This document shows, piece after piece, positions 1-5,324 of a stretch of 6,078 nucleotides of DNA. The position numbers and the translations under genes are program-made. This DNA comes from CAZWHE01 sp964633825 (lineage in GTDB: Bacteria; Planctomycetota; B15-G4; CAYZWU01). Each line of letters begins with the position of its first letter. The stretch's first letter is position 1. The notes beneath the pieces were generated by a model. It was not told where the DNA came from, made no database searches, and was given only the letters and a program-made list of their open reading frames with translations. The stretch is from contig CAZWHE010000197.1 of the NCBI GenBank assembly GCA_964633825.1, positions 1 through 6,078 on the forward strand, read 5' to 3'.

Positions 1-370
1 GGTTCTTTTCGAGAAGATCCACGAGAGAACCCAGAACCCTGGCGCCCATGTCGTCCCCCCCCACGTCAAAGATCAGGGTTCCCGCGCCATCTTGGAGCAC
101 ACCACGGATTTCGGGAAGGATAATGGGCAGGTCCGCGGCCTCGAAGCCCCCCTCGGGGTTGATCACACGAATATCGTATTTCTCCATCTCGGTCCTGGCT
201 TCGCGACAGCGGAAGTAGGGATTCACGATGTCGAGATCAGCGATGGAAACACTCCGGTGGCGGGAGAGCTGGATCGCCAGATTGACGGCGATTTCGGTCT
301 TGCCGGAACCGTAGTTGCCCACGATCAGGACAATACGTTCCTCAGGGAGGTATTCGATGTTTTTGTTCAT
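1..370 (-). CDS. MinD/ParA-like P-loop ATPase, N-terminal part (cut by window edge)
   Basis: The minus strand reads 123 codons from an ATG at 370-368 to the left edge, where the gene is cut, so only the N-terminus is seen. Residues 18-25 (GNYGSGKT) are a Walker A motif that follows a hydrophobic strand (IVLIV). Residues 45-53 (DLDIVNPYF) and the Walker-B-like strand with D102 in LIFDVGGDD (99-107) match the SIMIBI class (MinD/ParA/CobQ-like) of nucleotide-binding proteins. From general knowledge, cytoplasmic ATPases of this kind with the DLDIVNPYFR pattern are common in anaerobes and often sit next to ferredoxin or 2-oxoacid oxidoreductase genes; those neighbours would lie outside the window. 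An in-frame TAG two codons upstream (374-376) rules out a longer start. No good Shine-Dalgarno is visible. It is divergent from the ABC genes. The exact role is unknown. Confidence 0.85.
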   Translation of the reverse strand, partial: MNKNIEYLPEERIVLIVGNYGSGKTEIAVNLAIQLSRHRSVSIADLDIVNPYFRCREARTEMEKYDIRVINPEGGFEAADLPIILPEIRGVLQDGAGTLIFDVGGDDMGARVLGSLVDLLEKN

Positions 371-589
371 ATACTATCAAAAGGCAGCCACCGGTTTCCG
401 TCATGCAGGGCCCGCTGCTCACATCCAGAAGCTGTTTTTGTTTATTAAAGATTCGCTTAAAAGATGAAAGTGGAAAGGTTAAGAAAAGCGAAGCCCTTTG
501 TCAACAATGAGCCCGGCCAACCCGCCCAAGGAACTCATATCAAATAAAGATTCTTTGAAGAGAAGAAGGCTCAAGAGCATAATTCCGGC
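371..589. other. Divergent intergenic region
   Basis: This 219-bp region lies between the start of the minus-strand ATPase and the plus-strand ABC ATPase, so it should hold promoters for both. It is A-rich around 440-490 and 540-570. A TTGTCA at 498-503 could be a -35 for the plus strand, but no good -10 lies at the right distance. No convincing minus-strand promoter, operator, RNA gene or ORF was found. The only purine-rich tract before the ABC gene is GAAGAAGG at 562-569, about 20 nt from the ATG, which is too far for a normal ribosome binding site. Confidence 0.5.
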
Positions 590-1501
590 ATGTCTTTGCC
601 CGAAACCGTTATTTCAGTCGAGAACTTGACGAAGTATTACGGCTCTGTTCTCGGAGCCGGGGATGTCTCTTTTTCCGTCAGGAGGGGCGAAATCTTCGGA
701 TTCCTGGGGCCGAACGGCGCCGGAAAGACGACGTGCATCCGCCTGATTCTCGACCTGCTCCGGCCTGATACGGGCAGGATACTCCTTTTTGGGGCTCCCG
801 TGTGCGGAAAAGCGTGGCGCCTGCGGAAAGAGATCGGAAATCTTCCCGGCGAAACCGCGTGGTGGCCCTCCCTCACCGGCCGGGAGATTCTCGACTTCTT
901 CAGCCGCATTCGATCCTCCGGTTCTTTGCGGCTTCGCGACACCCTGCTCGACCGGCTGAACCTCGACGGGGATCTCTTGAACCGCAAGGTGCGCACCTAC
1001 TCCCGGGGGACACGGAGAAAGCTCGGGCTCACGGCCGCCATGCAGCACGCTCCGAATCTCTTGATCCTGGACGAACCGACTTCGGGCCTCGATCCGCTCG
1101 TCCGGCGCGCTTTCTTTTCGATCTGCCGCCGCCTCAAAGAGGAAGGTAAAACGATCTTCCTATCGAGCCACAACCTGTCCGAAACACAGGAAATCTGCGA
1201 TCGCGTCGGCATCATCCGCAGCGGGCGCCTCGTTGCCGTGGAGGAGATTGCCGATCTGCGAAACAAAAGCACGAGAAAGGTGAAAGCCCTCGTCGATGGG
1301 AATATCGATCCTGCAAAATACAGCCTCCCGGGAGTGGACGTGGTCGAATCCCGGGCCGGCCGGATCGTCCTCACCTGCGAGGGCGACCTTCCGCCCCTTC
1401 TCAGGATTCTTTCGCAAGAACCGCTGAAAGATATCGAGATCTCGTCGACGTCGCTGGAAGAGTTTTTCATGCGCCACTACAGCGAGCCCGGAAACAAATG
1501 A
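590..1501 (+). CDS. ABC-2 type exporter, ATP-binding subunit
   Basis: This 303-aa protein is a complete ABC ATPase that would power the adjacent permease from the cytoplasmic face of the inner membrane. Visible motifs are Walker A GPNGAGKT (residues 40-47), a signature segment YSRGT (137-141) instead of LSGGQ, Walker B LLILDEP (157-163) with catalytic E162, D-loop SGLDP (165-169) and H-loop H194 in LSSHNLSE. The usual Q-loop glutamine is absent; the region reads IGNLPGE (82-88), as in many drug/bacitracin-exporter-like (CcmA/BcrA/NatA-type) ATPases. Residues from about 225 to 303 form the variable C-terminal tail typical of this group. The start at 590 is only nine codons before the conserved ISVENLTKYYG, but it has a poor Shine-Dalgarno. 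Its stop overlaps the permease start by 4 bp. The substrate cannot be read from the sequence. Confidence 0.93.
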   Translation: MSLPETVISVENLTKYYGSVLGAGDVSFSVRRGEIFGFLGPNGAGKTTCIRLILDLLRPDTGRILLFGAPVCGKAWRLRKEIGNLPGETAWWPSLTGREILDFFSRIRSSGSLRLRDTLLDRLNLDGDLLNRKVRTYSRGTRRKLGLTAAMQHAPNLLILDEPTSGLDPLVRRAFFSICRRLKEEGKTIFLSSHNLSETQEICDRVGIIRSGRLVAVEEIADLRNKSTRKVKALVDGNIDPAKYSLPGVDVVESRAGRIVLTCEGDLPPLLRILSQEPLKDIEISSTSLEEFFMRHYSEPGNK

Positions 1502-2301
1502 ACCTCCACATCATCCGATTCGAACTGAGATTGAACCGGCTGCCTCTCCTCTTCTGCGCGGGCGGGCTGCTGGTCTTTCAGTTCGTATTCGTCGCCTTTT
1601 ACGCGGCAACGCGTCCCGATGAGACCATGACCGGGCTCTTTGACCTCGTCCCCCAGGCTTTCAAGAACCTCGTGGGCGGGGAGTACCTCGATCTCCTCAC
1701 TATCTCGGGTTTCCTGGCCTACGGATTCACCCACCCGCTGAACATCTTTCTCTTCTGCACGGTCGCCATCGCCCTGGCCAGCCGCACGGCTTCGGGCGGT
1801 GCCGAAGAGGGAACAACGGACCTCCTTCTGTCGCAGCCCCTTTCCCGCGCCTCGCTCCTGGCAAGCCGGATGGCGGCCGGGGCTTGCTGCTGCGTGGTCC
1901 TCGTCATCTCCATGTGGTTGGGGCACATCGTCGGGGTATTGACCATCTCGCTTCCCGCAACGCCGGAGCGGCCCCCATTTGTTTACGCCGCCGTCAACGC
2001 TCTCTTCTTCCTCTTCGGCATTCAAAGCCTGGCCTTCCTCTCAGCCGCGCTTGTCCGCCTGAGGAGCTCGGCCGTCGGCATCGCCATTTTCGTCATTGCG
2101 CTGATGTTCTTCCTCCGCCTCGCCGGCGAGCTCTGGGATCTCTTTGAGGTGCCCGCGCTCCTGTCCCTCTTTACATACTACGTTCCCGGAAAAGTGGTGA
2201 GCAATGCATCTCTTCCGGCCGGCGATCTCTTTGTTCTGGCCCTGATCTCGGTCGCTGCCTCGGGATTGTCCTTTTATATTTTCAGCAGGAAGGACATTTA
2301 A
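1498..2301 (+). CDS. ABC-2 type exporter, six-helix permease subunit
   Basis: This 267-aa integral membrane protein starts with an ATG that overlaps the ATPase stop (ATGA, 1498-1501), so the two are very likely translationally coupled and form one transporter, probably as a dimer of each. About six hydrophobic segments are seen near residues 16-36, 72-96, 124-150, 161-186, 189-208 and 242-262. After helix 2 comes the pattern GTTDLLLSQPLSRASLLASR (residues 105-124), a cytoplasmic motif familiar from ABC-2 permeases, where it reads roughly G-T-x-x-L-L-L-S-x-P-x-S-R. The C-terminus FSRKDI also matches the F-x-R-[RK]-D-[LI] ending common in this family. A possible cargo is a small hydrophobic compound, antibiotic or lipid; nothing in the sequence decides this. 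No accessory or regulator gene accompanies the pair. Confidence 0.9.
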   Translation: MNLHIIRFELRLNRLPLLFCAGGLLVFQFVFVAFYAATRPDETMTGLFDLVPQAFKNLVGGEYLDLLTISGFLAYGFTHPLNIFLFCTVAIALASRTASGGAEEGTTDLLLSQPLSRASLLASRMAAGACCCVVLVISMWLGHIVGVLTISLPATPERPPFVYAAVNALFFLFGIQSLAFLSAALVRLRSSAVGIAIFVIALMFFLRLAGELWDLFEVPALLSLFTYYVPGKVVSNASLPAGDLFVLALISVAASGLSFYIFSRKDI

Positions 2302-2329
2302 CTCGGATAATTCACACCGGTACGACATT

Positions 2330-2356
2330 TTCAATACAGGTTGAATCGTTTTTTTT
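2330..2356 (+). terminator. Weak possible rho-independent terminator after the ABC pair
   Basis: TTCAA (2330-2334) and TTGAA (2341-2345) form a 5-bp stem around a 6-nt loop, followed after TCG by eight T residues (2349-2356). CGA at 2324-2326 could pair with TCG at 2346-2348 across a bulge. The stem is short and AT-rich, so termination may be inefficient and read-through into the barrel gene is possible. Confidence 0.3.
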
Positions 2357-2375
2357 GAAATGTTAGGTTTCCGTC

Positions 2376-2395
2376 TTTCATCAATGAAATATATA
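2376..2395 (+). promoter_or_regulatory. Palindrome abutting a TATATA box upstream of the barrel gene
   Basis: TTTCAT (2376-2381), spacer CA, ATGAAA (2384-2389) is a perfect 6+6 inverted repeat. It directly abuts TATATA at 2390-2395, a possible -10 element. That would put transcription start near 2402 and give a leader of about 28 nt before the TTG start, including the Shine-Dalgarno. No good -35 is present at 16-18 bp, which would suit an activator-dependent promoter or one controlled by a factor bound to the palindrome. This is inference from position only. Confidence 0.3.
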
Positions 2396-2415
2396 CAAGC
2401 TCTCATTATATAGAT

Positions 2416-2420
2416 GGAGG
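2416..2420 (+). promoter_or_regulatory. Strong ribosome binding site deciding a TTG start
   Basis: GGAGG lies 10 nt before the TTG at 2431. No ATG or GTG occurs in frame at a suitable distance, and the reading frame from this TTG begins with a proper signal peptide, so the site supports the non-ATG start of the barrel gene. Confidence 0.75.
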
Positions 2421-2430
2421 TCATACGCTT

Positions 2431-3945
2431 TTGTTCTCTTCACGGCGTTTCACCGCACCCTCTCTCCTCGCCATCGCCTTTTTCCTTCTGGCCGCCCCCA
2501 GGCTTTCCGCCCAGTTTGAACAGGATCGATCAAAGCATGAGGAGCGGCGCGTCCTGGAAGAGTCGAAATTACTCGAAACCGAGGCCGGACTCGACACCCT
2601 CTCGAAGGAGATCGAGCATGATCTCGACCTCGACTACGGCGGTATGGCCAGGGCCGCTTATTACCATTACCGTGATAACATTCGCATGCACACGCTCCGC
2701 TATTACGACCTCCGCCTCTGGTCCAACCTCGTCTACAAGGACTCCCAACAGATCTACGTGCGGGTCATGGGCAATATCAGCGATTACAGCAGCAACGACG
2801 AATACAGCTACATGGAAGAGAACGACCTCAATGTACCCAGGCTGGATGTGGGTTATTATTACGGCGACGTGGGCAGATACCTCGGCGTGGCCATGATCGA
2901 CCGCCTCAGGCTGAAAGTGGGACGGCAGTATGTGAGGATCGGAGAAGGCCTCGTGCTCGACACGCGCGGCGACGGCGCCTTGGTGGAACAGAAGGGGGAC
3001 ACTTTCGCTTTCACCGGTTTTATTCTCAGATCGATCTACAGCGAGGAGGGATACGACAGGTCCTATCCCGATTACGGCCACAACAAGAACCTGCACAGCG
3101 GATTCGAGGTGGGCGCCAAGATCTCCGACGAGGTCGAACTGTTCGGATACACCACGTTCCTGAACGACAAGAGAAGGGATTCTCGGTTCACGCTCGCTCC
3201 CCTGCCGAACTACGATTACCAGAAGTTCAAGTACAATTCGCGTTATCACGGCATCGGGCTCCGCGGCACCCTGGGAACGTCCCTTTCCTGGTACGGCGAA
3301 TATGCCGTTCAGAAAGGCAAGAGGTATTCCGATTATCAGCATACGATACTGACATGGGGCTGGAGCCGCGACGATATCGATGCCTTCGGCTTCCAGGCGG
3401 GCGCGGACTATACATTCCTCGACACACCGCTGACTCCCACTCTGAGCGTGCAGCACGTCTTCGGTTCGGGCGACCACGACATGGGCGTCGGTTCGGGAAT
3501 GGATACATGGGGCAATACGACCAACCCCTTCGACCCTCAGTACGGCGGCAACAAAGGCGGAACCACTGACAACACCTTCTTTTCCTATGGATACATCAAC
3601 ACGGGGTATGCCTTTTTTCCCCTTGTCTCCAACGTGGAAGTCTGGAGAACCGGCATCGACTTGACTCCATTTAAAAACCACGAAATCTTCGGAAGCCTGG
3701 AAGGGGGTTTCAACTACTTCAGATACAGAAAACACTCATCGCGCGGAGGGATGTCCGACCGGGGTCTCGACCTGGCCGGAGAAGGCTCCGCCCTGGGCTA
3801 CGAGCTCGATTTCTACGTGGCCTGGCGTCCTTACTCGGATCTCTCTCTCATATTCCTCTACGGCCATTTCAAACCGGACCACGACTCCTTCACCGACACA
3901 TCGCGTCGTTCCTATACTTCATTGGGGATGATCGTTTATTTTTGA
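2431..3945 (+). CDS. Outer-membrane beta-barrel protein, alginate-export-like
   Basis: This 504-aa protein begins at TTG 2431 behind a good GGAGG. Residues 1-27 form a Sec signal peptide (RR, hydrophobic core SLLAIAFFLLAA, cleavage after LSA before Q28). Residues 28-65 are highly charged and probably helical. The rest has the alternating, Tyr/Asp/Gly-rich pattern of beta strands and ends in VYF, the terminal aromatic expected for BAM-assembled barrels. RLKVGRQYVRIGEGLVLDTR (160-179) and YGHFKPDHDSF (477-487) resemble conserved segments of alginate-export/AlgE-like porins, as does the early YYDLRLWSNL (91-100). The family is often annotated 'alginate export', but alginate transport is not implied here because no alginate genes are in view. 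A Gly-rich stretch (350-382, with NPFDPQYGGNKGG) probably forms an extracellular loop. It is followed almost without a gap by a lipoprotein gene. The substrate is unknown. Confidence 0.82.
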   Translation: MFSSRRFTAPSLLAIAFFLLAAPRLSAQFEQDRSKHEERRVLEESKLLETEAGLDTLSKEIEHDLDLDYGGMARAAYYHYRDNIRMHTLRYYDLRLWSNLVYKDSQQIYVRVMGNISDYSSNDEYSYMEENDLNVPRLDVGYYYGDVGRYLGVAMIDRLRLKVGRQYVRIGEGLVLDTRGDGALVEQKGDTFAFTGFILRSIYSEEGYDRSYPDYGHNKNLHSGFEVGAKISDEVELFGYTTFLNDKRRDSRFTLAPLPNYDYQKFKYNSRYHGIGLRGTLGTSLSWYGEYAVQKGKRYSDYQHTILTWGWSRDDIDAFGFQAGADYTFLDTPLTPTLSVQHVFGSGDHDMGVGSGMDTWGNTTNPFDPQYGGNKGGTTDNTFFSYGYINTGYAFFPLVSNVEVWRTGIDLTPFKNHEIFGSLEGGFNYFRYRKHSSRGGMSDRGLDLAGEGSALGYELDFYVAWRPYSDLSLIFLYGHFKPDHDSFTDTSRRSYTSLGMIVYF

Positions 3946-3950
3946 GTTGT

Positions 3951-4580
3951 ATGAGAACCATCATGAACAGGATCGCTCCCCTTGCCTTGACCGCAGTCCT
4001 AGTCGGCCTTTTCGGCTGTACCGGCCCATCCGATTACGTCGAGGAGACACCGGAAAAATCCCTGAAGAGACCCGCCCGGTGGTGGAATCTGGATCCGAGC
4101 ACATTTTCCGATTTCGCAAAAAGCCAAGAGATCCGGGACATCCATTTCGAATGGAAAAGGGAAATGGACTTTCTCCTCTATCTCCAGCAAAAGCCGGCGG
4201 CATCAACGGCCGACGCCGTAAAGGCCGTCGCCCTTTCCATCGATATCGTTCCCTGGGAAAAGAGCTTGGACGATCTTGTCGGAATCCTTATCGATCGTTC
4301 CATAATCAGGCCGGAATGGAAGATCAGCGAGTCCAAGCCCCTCACGAAGGGAAAATTCGCATACATGATCTGCCGGGCCTGCGGCATCAGGGGCGGATTG
4401 TTCATGACCCTTTTCGGCCCCTCCGAAAGGTACTGCCTGAAGGAGCTCGTTTACCACGAAATCATGGCGCCCGGATGCCTCTCGTGTTGCCTGCCCGGCC
4501 AGGAAGTGCTCAATATTATTGCACAGGCGGATTTTTTGACGGGCGGCGGGTTTAAAAAGAAAGCCGGGCAACACTTATAA
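3951..4580 (+). CDS. Cysteine-rich lipoprotein of unknown function
   Basis: This 209-aa product (start ATG 3951) has a lipoprotein signal: MNR, hydrophobic core, then lipobox LFGC with lipidated C23 followed by Thr, suggesting an outer-membrane lipoprotein. The start is uncertain. A TTG at 3942 overlaps the barrel stop as TTGA and adds three residues, and ATG 3963 shortens it by four; none has a clear ribosome binding site, so translation is probably coupled to the barrel gene. The mature part begins with a charged, Trp-rich segment (WW at 44-45) and ends in a domain, about 85-198, with six cysteines: C141 and C144 (CRACG), C162, and C176, C179, C180 (CLSCC). The pattern RGGLFMTLFGPSERYCLKEL (147-166) followed by LPGQEVLNIIAQADFL recalls uncharacterised exported proteins seen in other bacteria, but I cannot name a family. 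Disulfides or metal binding are possible. Function unknown. Confidence 0.75.
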   Translation: MRTIMNRIAPLALTAVLVGLFGCTGPSDYVEETPEKSLKRPARWWNLDPSTFSDFAKSQEIRDIHFEWKREMDFLLYLQQKPAASTADAVKAVALSIDIVPWEKSLDDLVGILIDRSIIRPEWKISESKPLTKGKFAYMICRACGIRGGLFMTLFGPSERYCLKELVYHEIMAPGCLSCCLPGQEVLNIIAQADFLTGGGFKKKAGQHL

Positions 4581-4585
4581 AAAGA

Positions 4586-4613
4586 TTGATCATCTGAAAT
4601 TCCTTGTTATAAT
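4586..4613 (+). promoter_or_regulatory. Near-consensus sigma-70 promoter for the FecR-like lipoprotein gene
   Basis: TTGATC (4586-4591, four of six matches to TTGACA) and a perfect TATAAT (4608-4613) are separated by 16 bp in an AT-rich island that starts right after the stop of the upstream gene. Predicted transcription start is near 4620, leaving a leader of about 77 nt. This gives the third gene of the module its own expression independent of the barrel. Confidence 0.6.
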
Positions 4614-4640
4614 ATATTTACATATTTTACAATGGTTCTG

Positions 4641-4662
4641 CAAAGCCGAAACAAAGTCGAAG
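4641..4662 (+). repeat. Imperfect 11-bp tandem repeat in the leader
   Basis: CAAAGCCGAAA (4641-4651) is followed directly by CAAAGTCGAAG (4652-4662), identical at 9 of 11 positions. It lies in the predicted untranslated leader between the promoter and the ribosome binding site. It could be a binding site with helical spacing or chance. Confidence 0.35.
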
Positions 4663-4683
4663 CCTCTCCCGAATCATCTATGA

Positions 4684-4688
4684 GGAGG
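4684..4688 (+). promoter_or_regulatory. Strong ribosome binding site
   Basis: GGAGG ends 8 nt before the ATG at 4697, an ideal spacing. Together with the promoter at 4586-4613 it suggests this lipoprotein is made at a high level and that 4697 is the true start. Confidence 0.8.
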
Positions 4689-4696
4689 TTCTGTTT

Positions 4697-5251
4697 ATGG
4701 CCAGAATGACGCTTCTCTGTCTTTCTCTTCTGCTCTGCGCGACCCTCTGCTCCTGCCACATGTTCTTTCCCCGCTTCTTCAACCCGGGCTCTGCCGGGCC
4801 GAACGAGGAATTGATCCAGTTCCAGGCGGAAAACATTACGGGCCTGGTCCAGGTCAAGAAGTCATACGAGGAACCCTGGCGCTCCCTGCAAAAAGGTGAA
4901 AAGCTCGAACCGACCTGCTTCATCCGAACAGGATTCAACAGCTCGGCCGAAATCGTCATGATCGATGGAGCGCGGAAGCTGAAAATGAAGCTGACGTCGC
5001 TTCTTCCCGAGTTCGAGCTTTACGATGCTTACGACAAGCTCCTCTCGCCCGAAGCCTACAACAAATACATGCAGGAACGGTGCAACGGTAAAAAAGAGCC
5101 CGATCGCCTGTCATGCATCGGCATCGTCCGTGATACCCTTCGTCCCATTCAAACCAACGATTTTCTGGCCATGAACAATCTCAACATGGAGACCAAAGGC
5201 CGGGCCGATGTTGTCGCAGTGGGCGGCGGAGGCGGCGGCGGCAGCTGCTGA
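4697..5251 (+). CDS. Lipoprotein with short FecR-like segment and Gly7-Ser-Cys C-terminus
   Basis: This 184-aa protein starts at ATG 4697 behind GGAGG. Residues 1-19 are a lipoprotein signal with lipobox LCSC and lipidated C20; His at the next position does not block outer-membrane sorting. Residues about 47-100 (GLVQVKK...EPWRSLQKGEKLEPTCFIRTG, then NSSAEIVMIDGARKLKMK) follow the pattern of FecR-type beta domains: a 'W-x-x-L-x-x-G' turn, 'I-R-T-G', then a residue run ending in a 'D-G' turn. Residues 105-165 look mostly helical, with C129 and C140. The end, residues 176-184, is seven glycines then Ser-Cys, encoded by a GGC/GGA run at 5222-5242. Mature cysteines other than C20 are C74, C129, C140 and C184. 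The FecR domain here is not linked to a sigma factor or TonB receptor, so iron signalling is unlikely. It is the last plus-strand gene before a strong terminator. Function unknown. Confidence 0.78.
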   Translation: MARMTLLCLSLLLCATLCSCHMFFPRFFNPGSAGPNEELIQFQAENITGLVQVKKSYEEPWRSLQKGEKLEPTCFIRTGFNSSAEIVMIDGARKLKMKLTSLLPEFELYDAYDKLLSPEAYNKYMQERCNGKKEPDRLSCIGIVRDTLRPIQTNDFLAMNNLNMETKGRADVVAVGGGGGGGSC

Positions 5252-5266
5252 AACTAGAAGCCCCTC

Positions 5267-5285
5267 TCTCCGCATGGTGCGGAGA
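5267..5285 (+). other. Perfect 8-bp hairpin downstream of the lipoprotein gene
   Basis: TCTCCGCA (5267-5274) and TGCGGAGA (5278-5285) pair perfectly around a TGG loop, 15 bp after the lipoprotein stop. It has no T tract of its own and stands just before the main terminator, so it may protect the 3' end of the mRNA or act as a secondary pause. Confidence 0.55.
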
Positions 5286-5292
5286 TTAATGG

Positions 5293-5324
5293 AAAAAAGC
5301 TCCCGGTCTTCGGGAGCTTTTTTT
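5293..5324. terminator. Bidirectional rho-independent terminator
   Basis: GCTCCCG (5299-5305), loop GTCTT, CGGGAGC (5311-5317) form a 7-bp GC-rich stem flanked by six A on the left (5293-5298) and seven T on the right (5318-5324). The A and T tracts give a U tract in RNA from either strand, so it can end the plus-strand lipoprotein transcript and the minus-strand aminotransferase transcript. Its right edge overlaps the aminotransferase stop codon (5323-5325). Confidence 0.92.

Noticed and set aside
92..448. Plus-strand open frame of 118 codons at the left end
   Set aside because: It is antisense to the P-loop ATPase, which has recognisable Walker motifs.
498..545. Possible sigma-70 promoter for the ABC genes beginning with TTGTCA
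   Set aside because: No -10-like hexamer lies 16-18 bp downstream; the AT-rich TATCAAAT at 538-545 is too far away.
1477..2025. Minus-strand open frame of 182 codons opposite the permease
   Set aside because: Glu/Gly/Arg-rich shadow with no motif, opposite a gene with clear membrane helices and family patterns.
2414..2896. Plus-strand open frame of 160 codons starting at ATG 2414
   Set aside because: Its ATG is part of the ATGGAGG ribosome binding site of the barrel gene, and the product is a Ser/Thr/Pro-rich shadow in another frame.
2569..3735. Long minus-strand open frame (388 codons) opposite the barrel gene
   Set aside because: It lies wholly antisense to a gene with signal peptide, barrel pattern and ribosome binding site; its protein is Val/His/Ala-rich with no motif, and arises from the codon pattern of the Asp/Tyr-rich barrel.
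3947..4555. Plus-strand open frame of 202 codons overlapping the cysteine-rich lipoprotein
   Set aside because: The product is Arg/Pro-rich with no signal or motif, whereas the other frame gives a clear lipoprotein signal.
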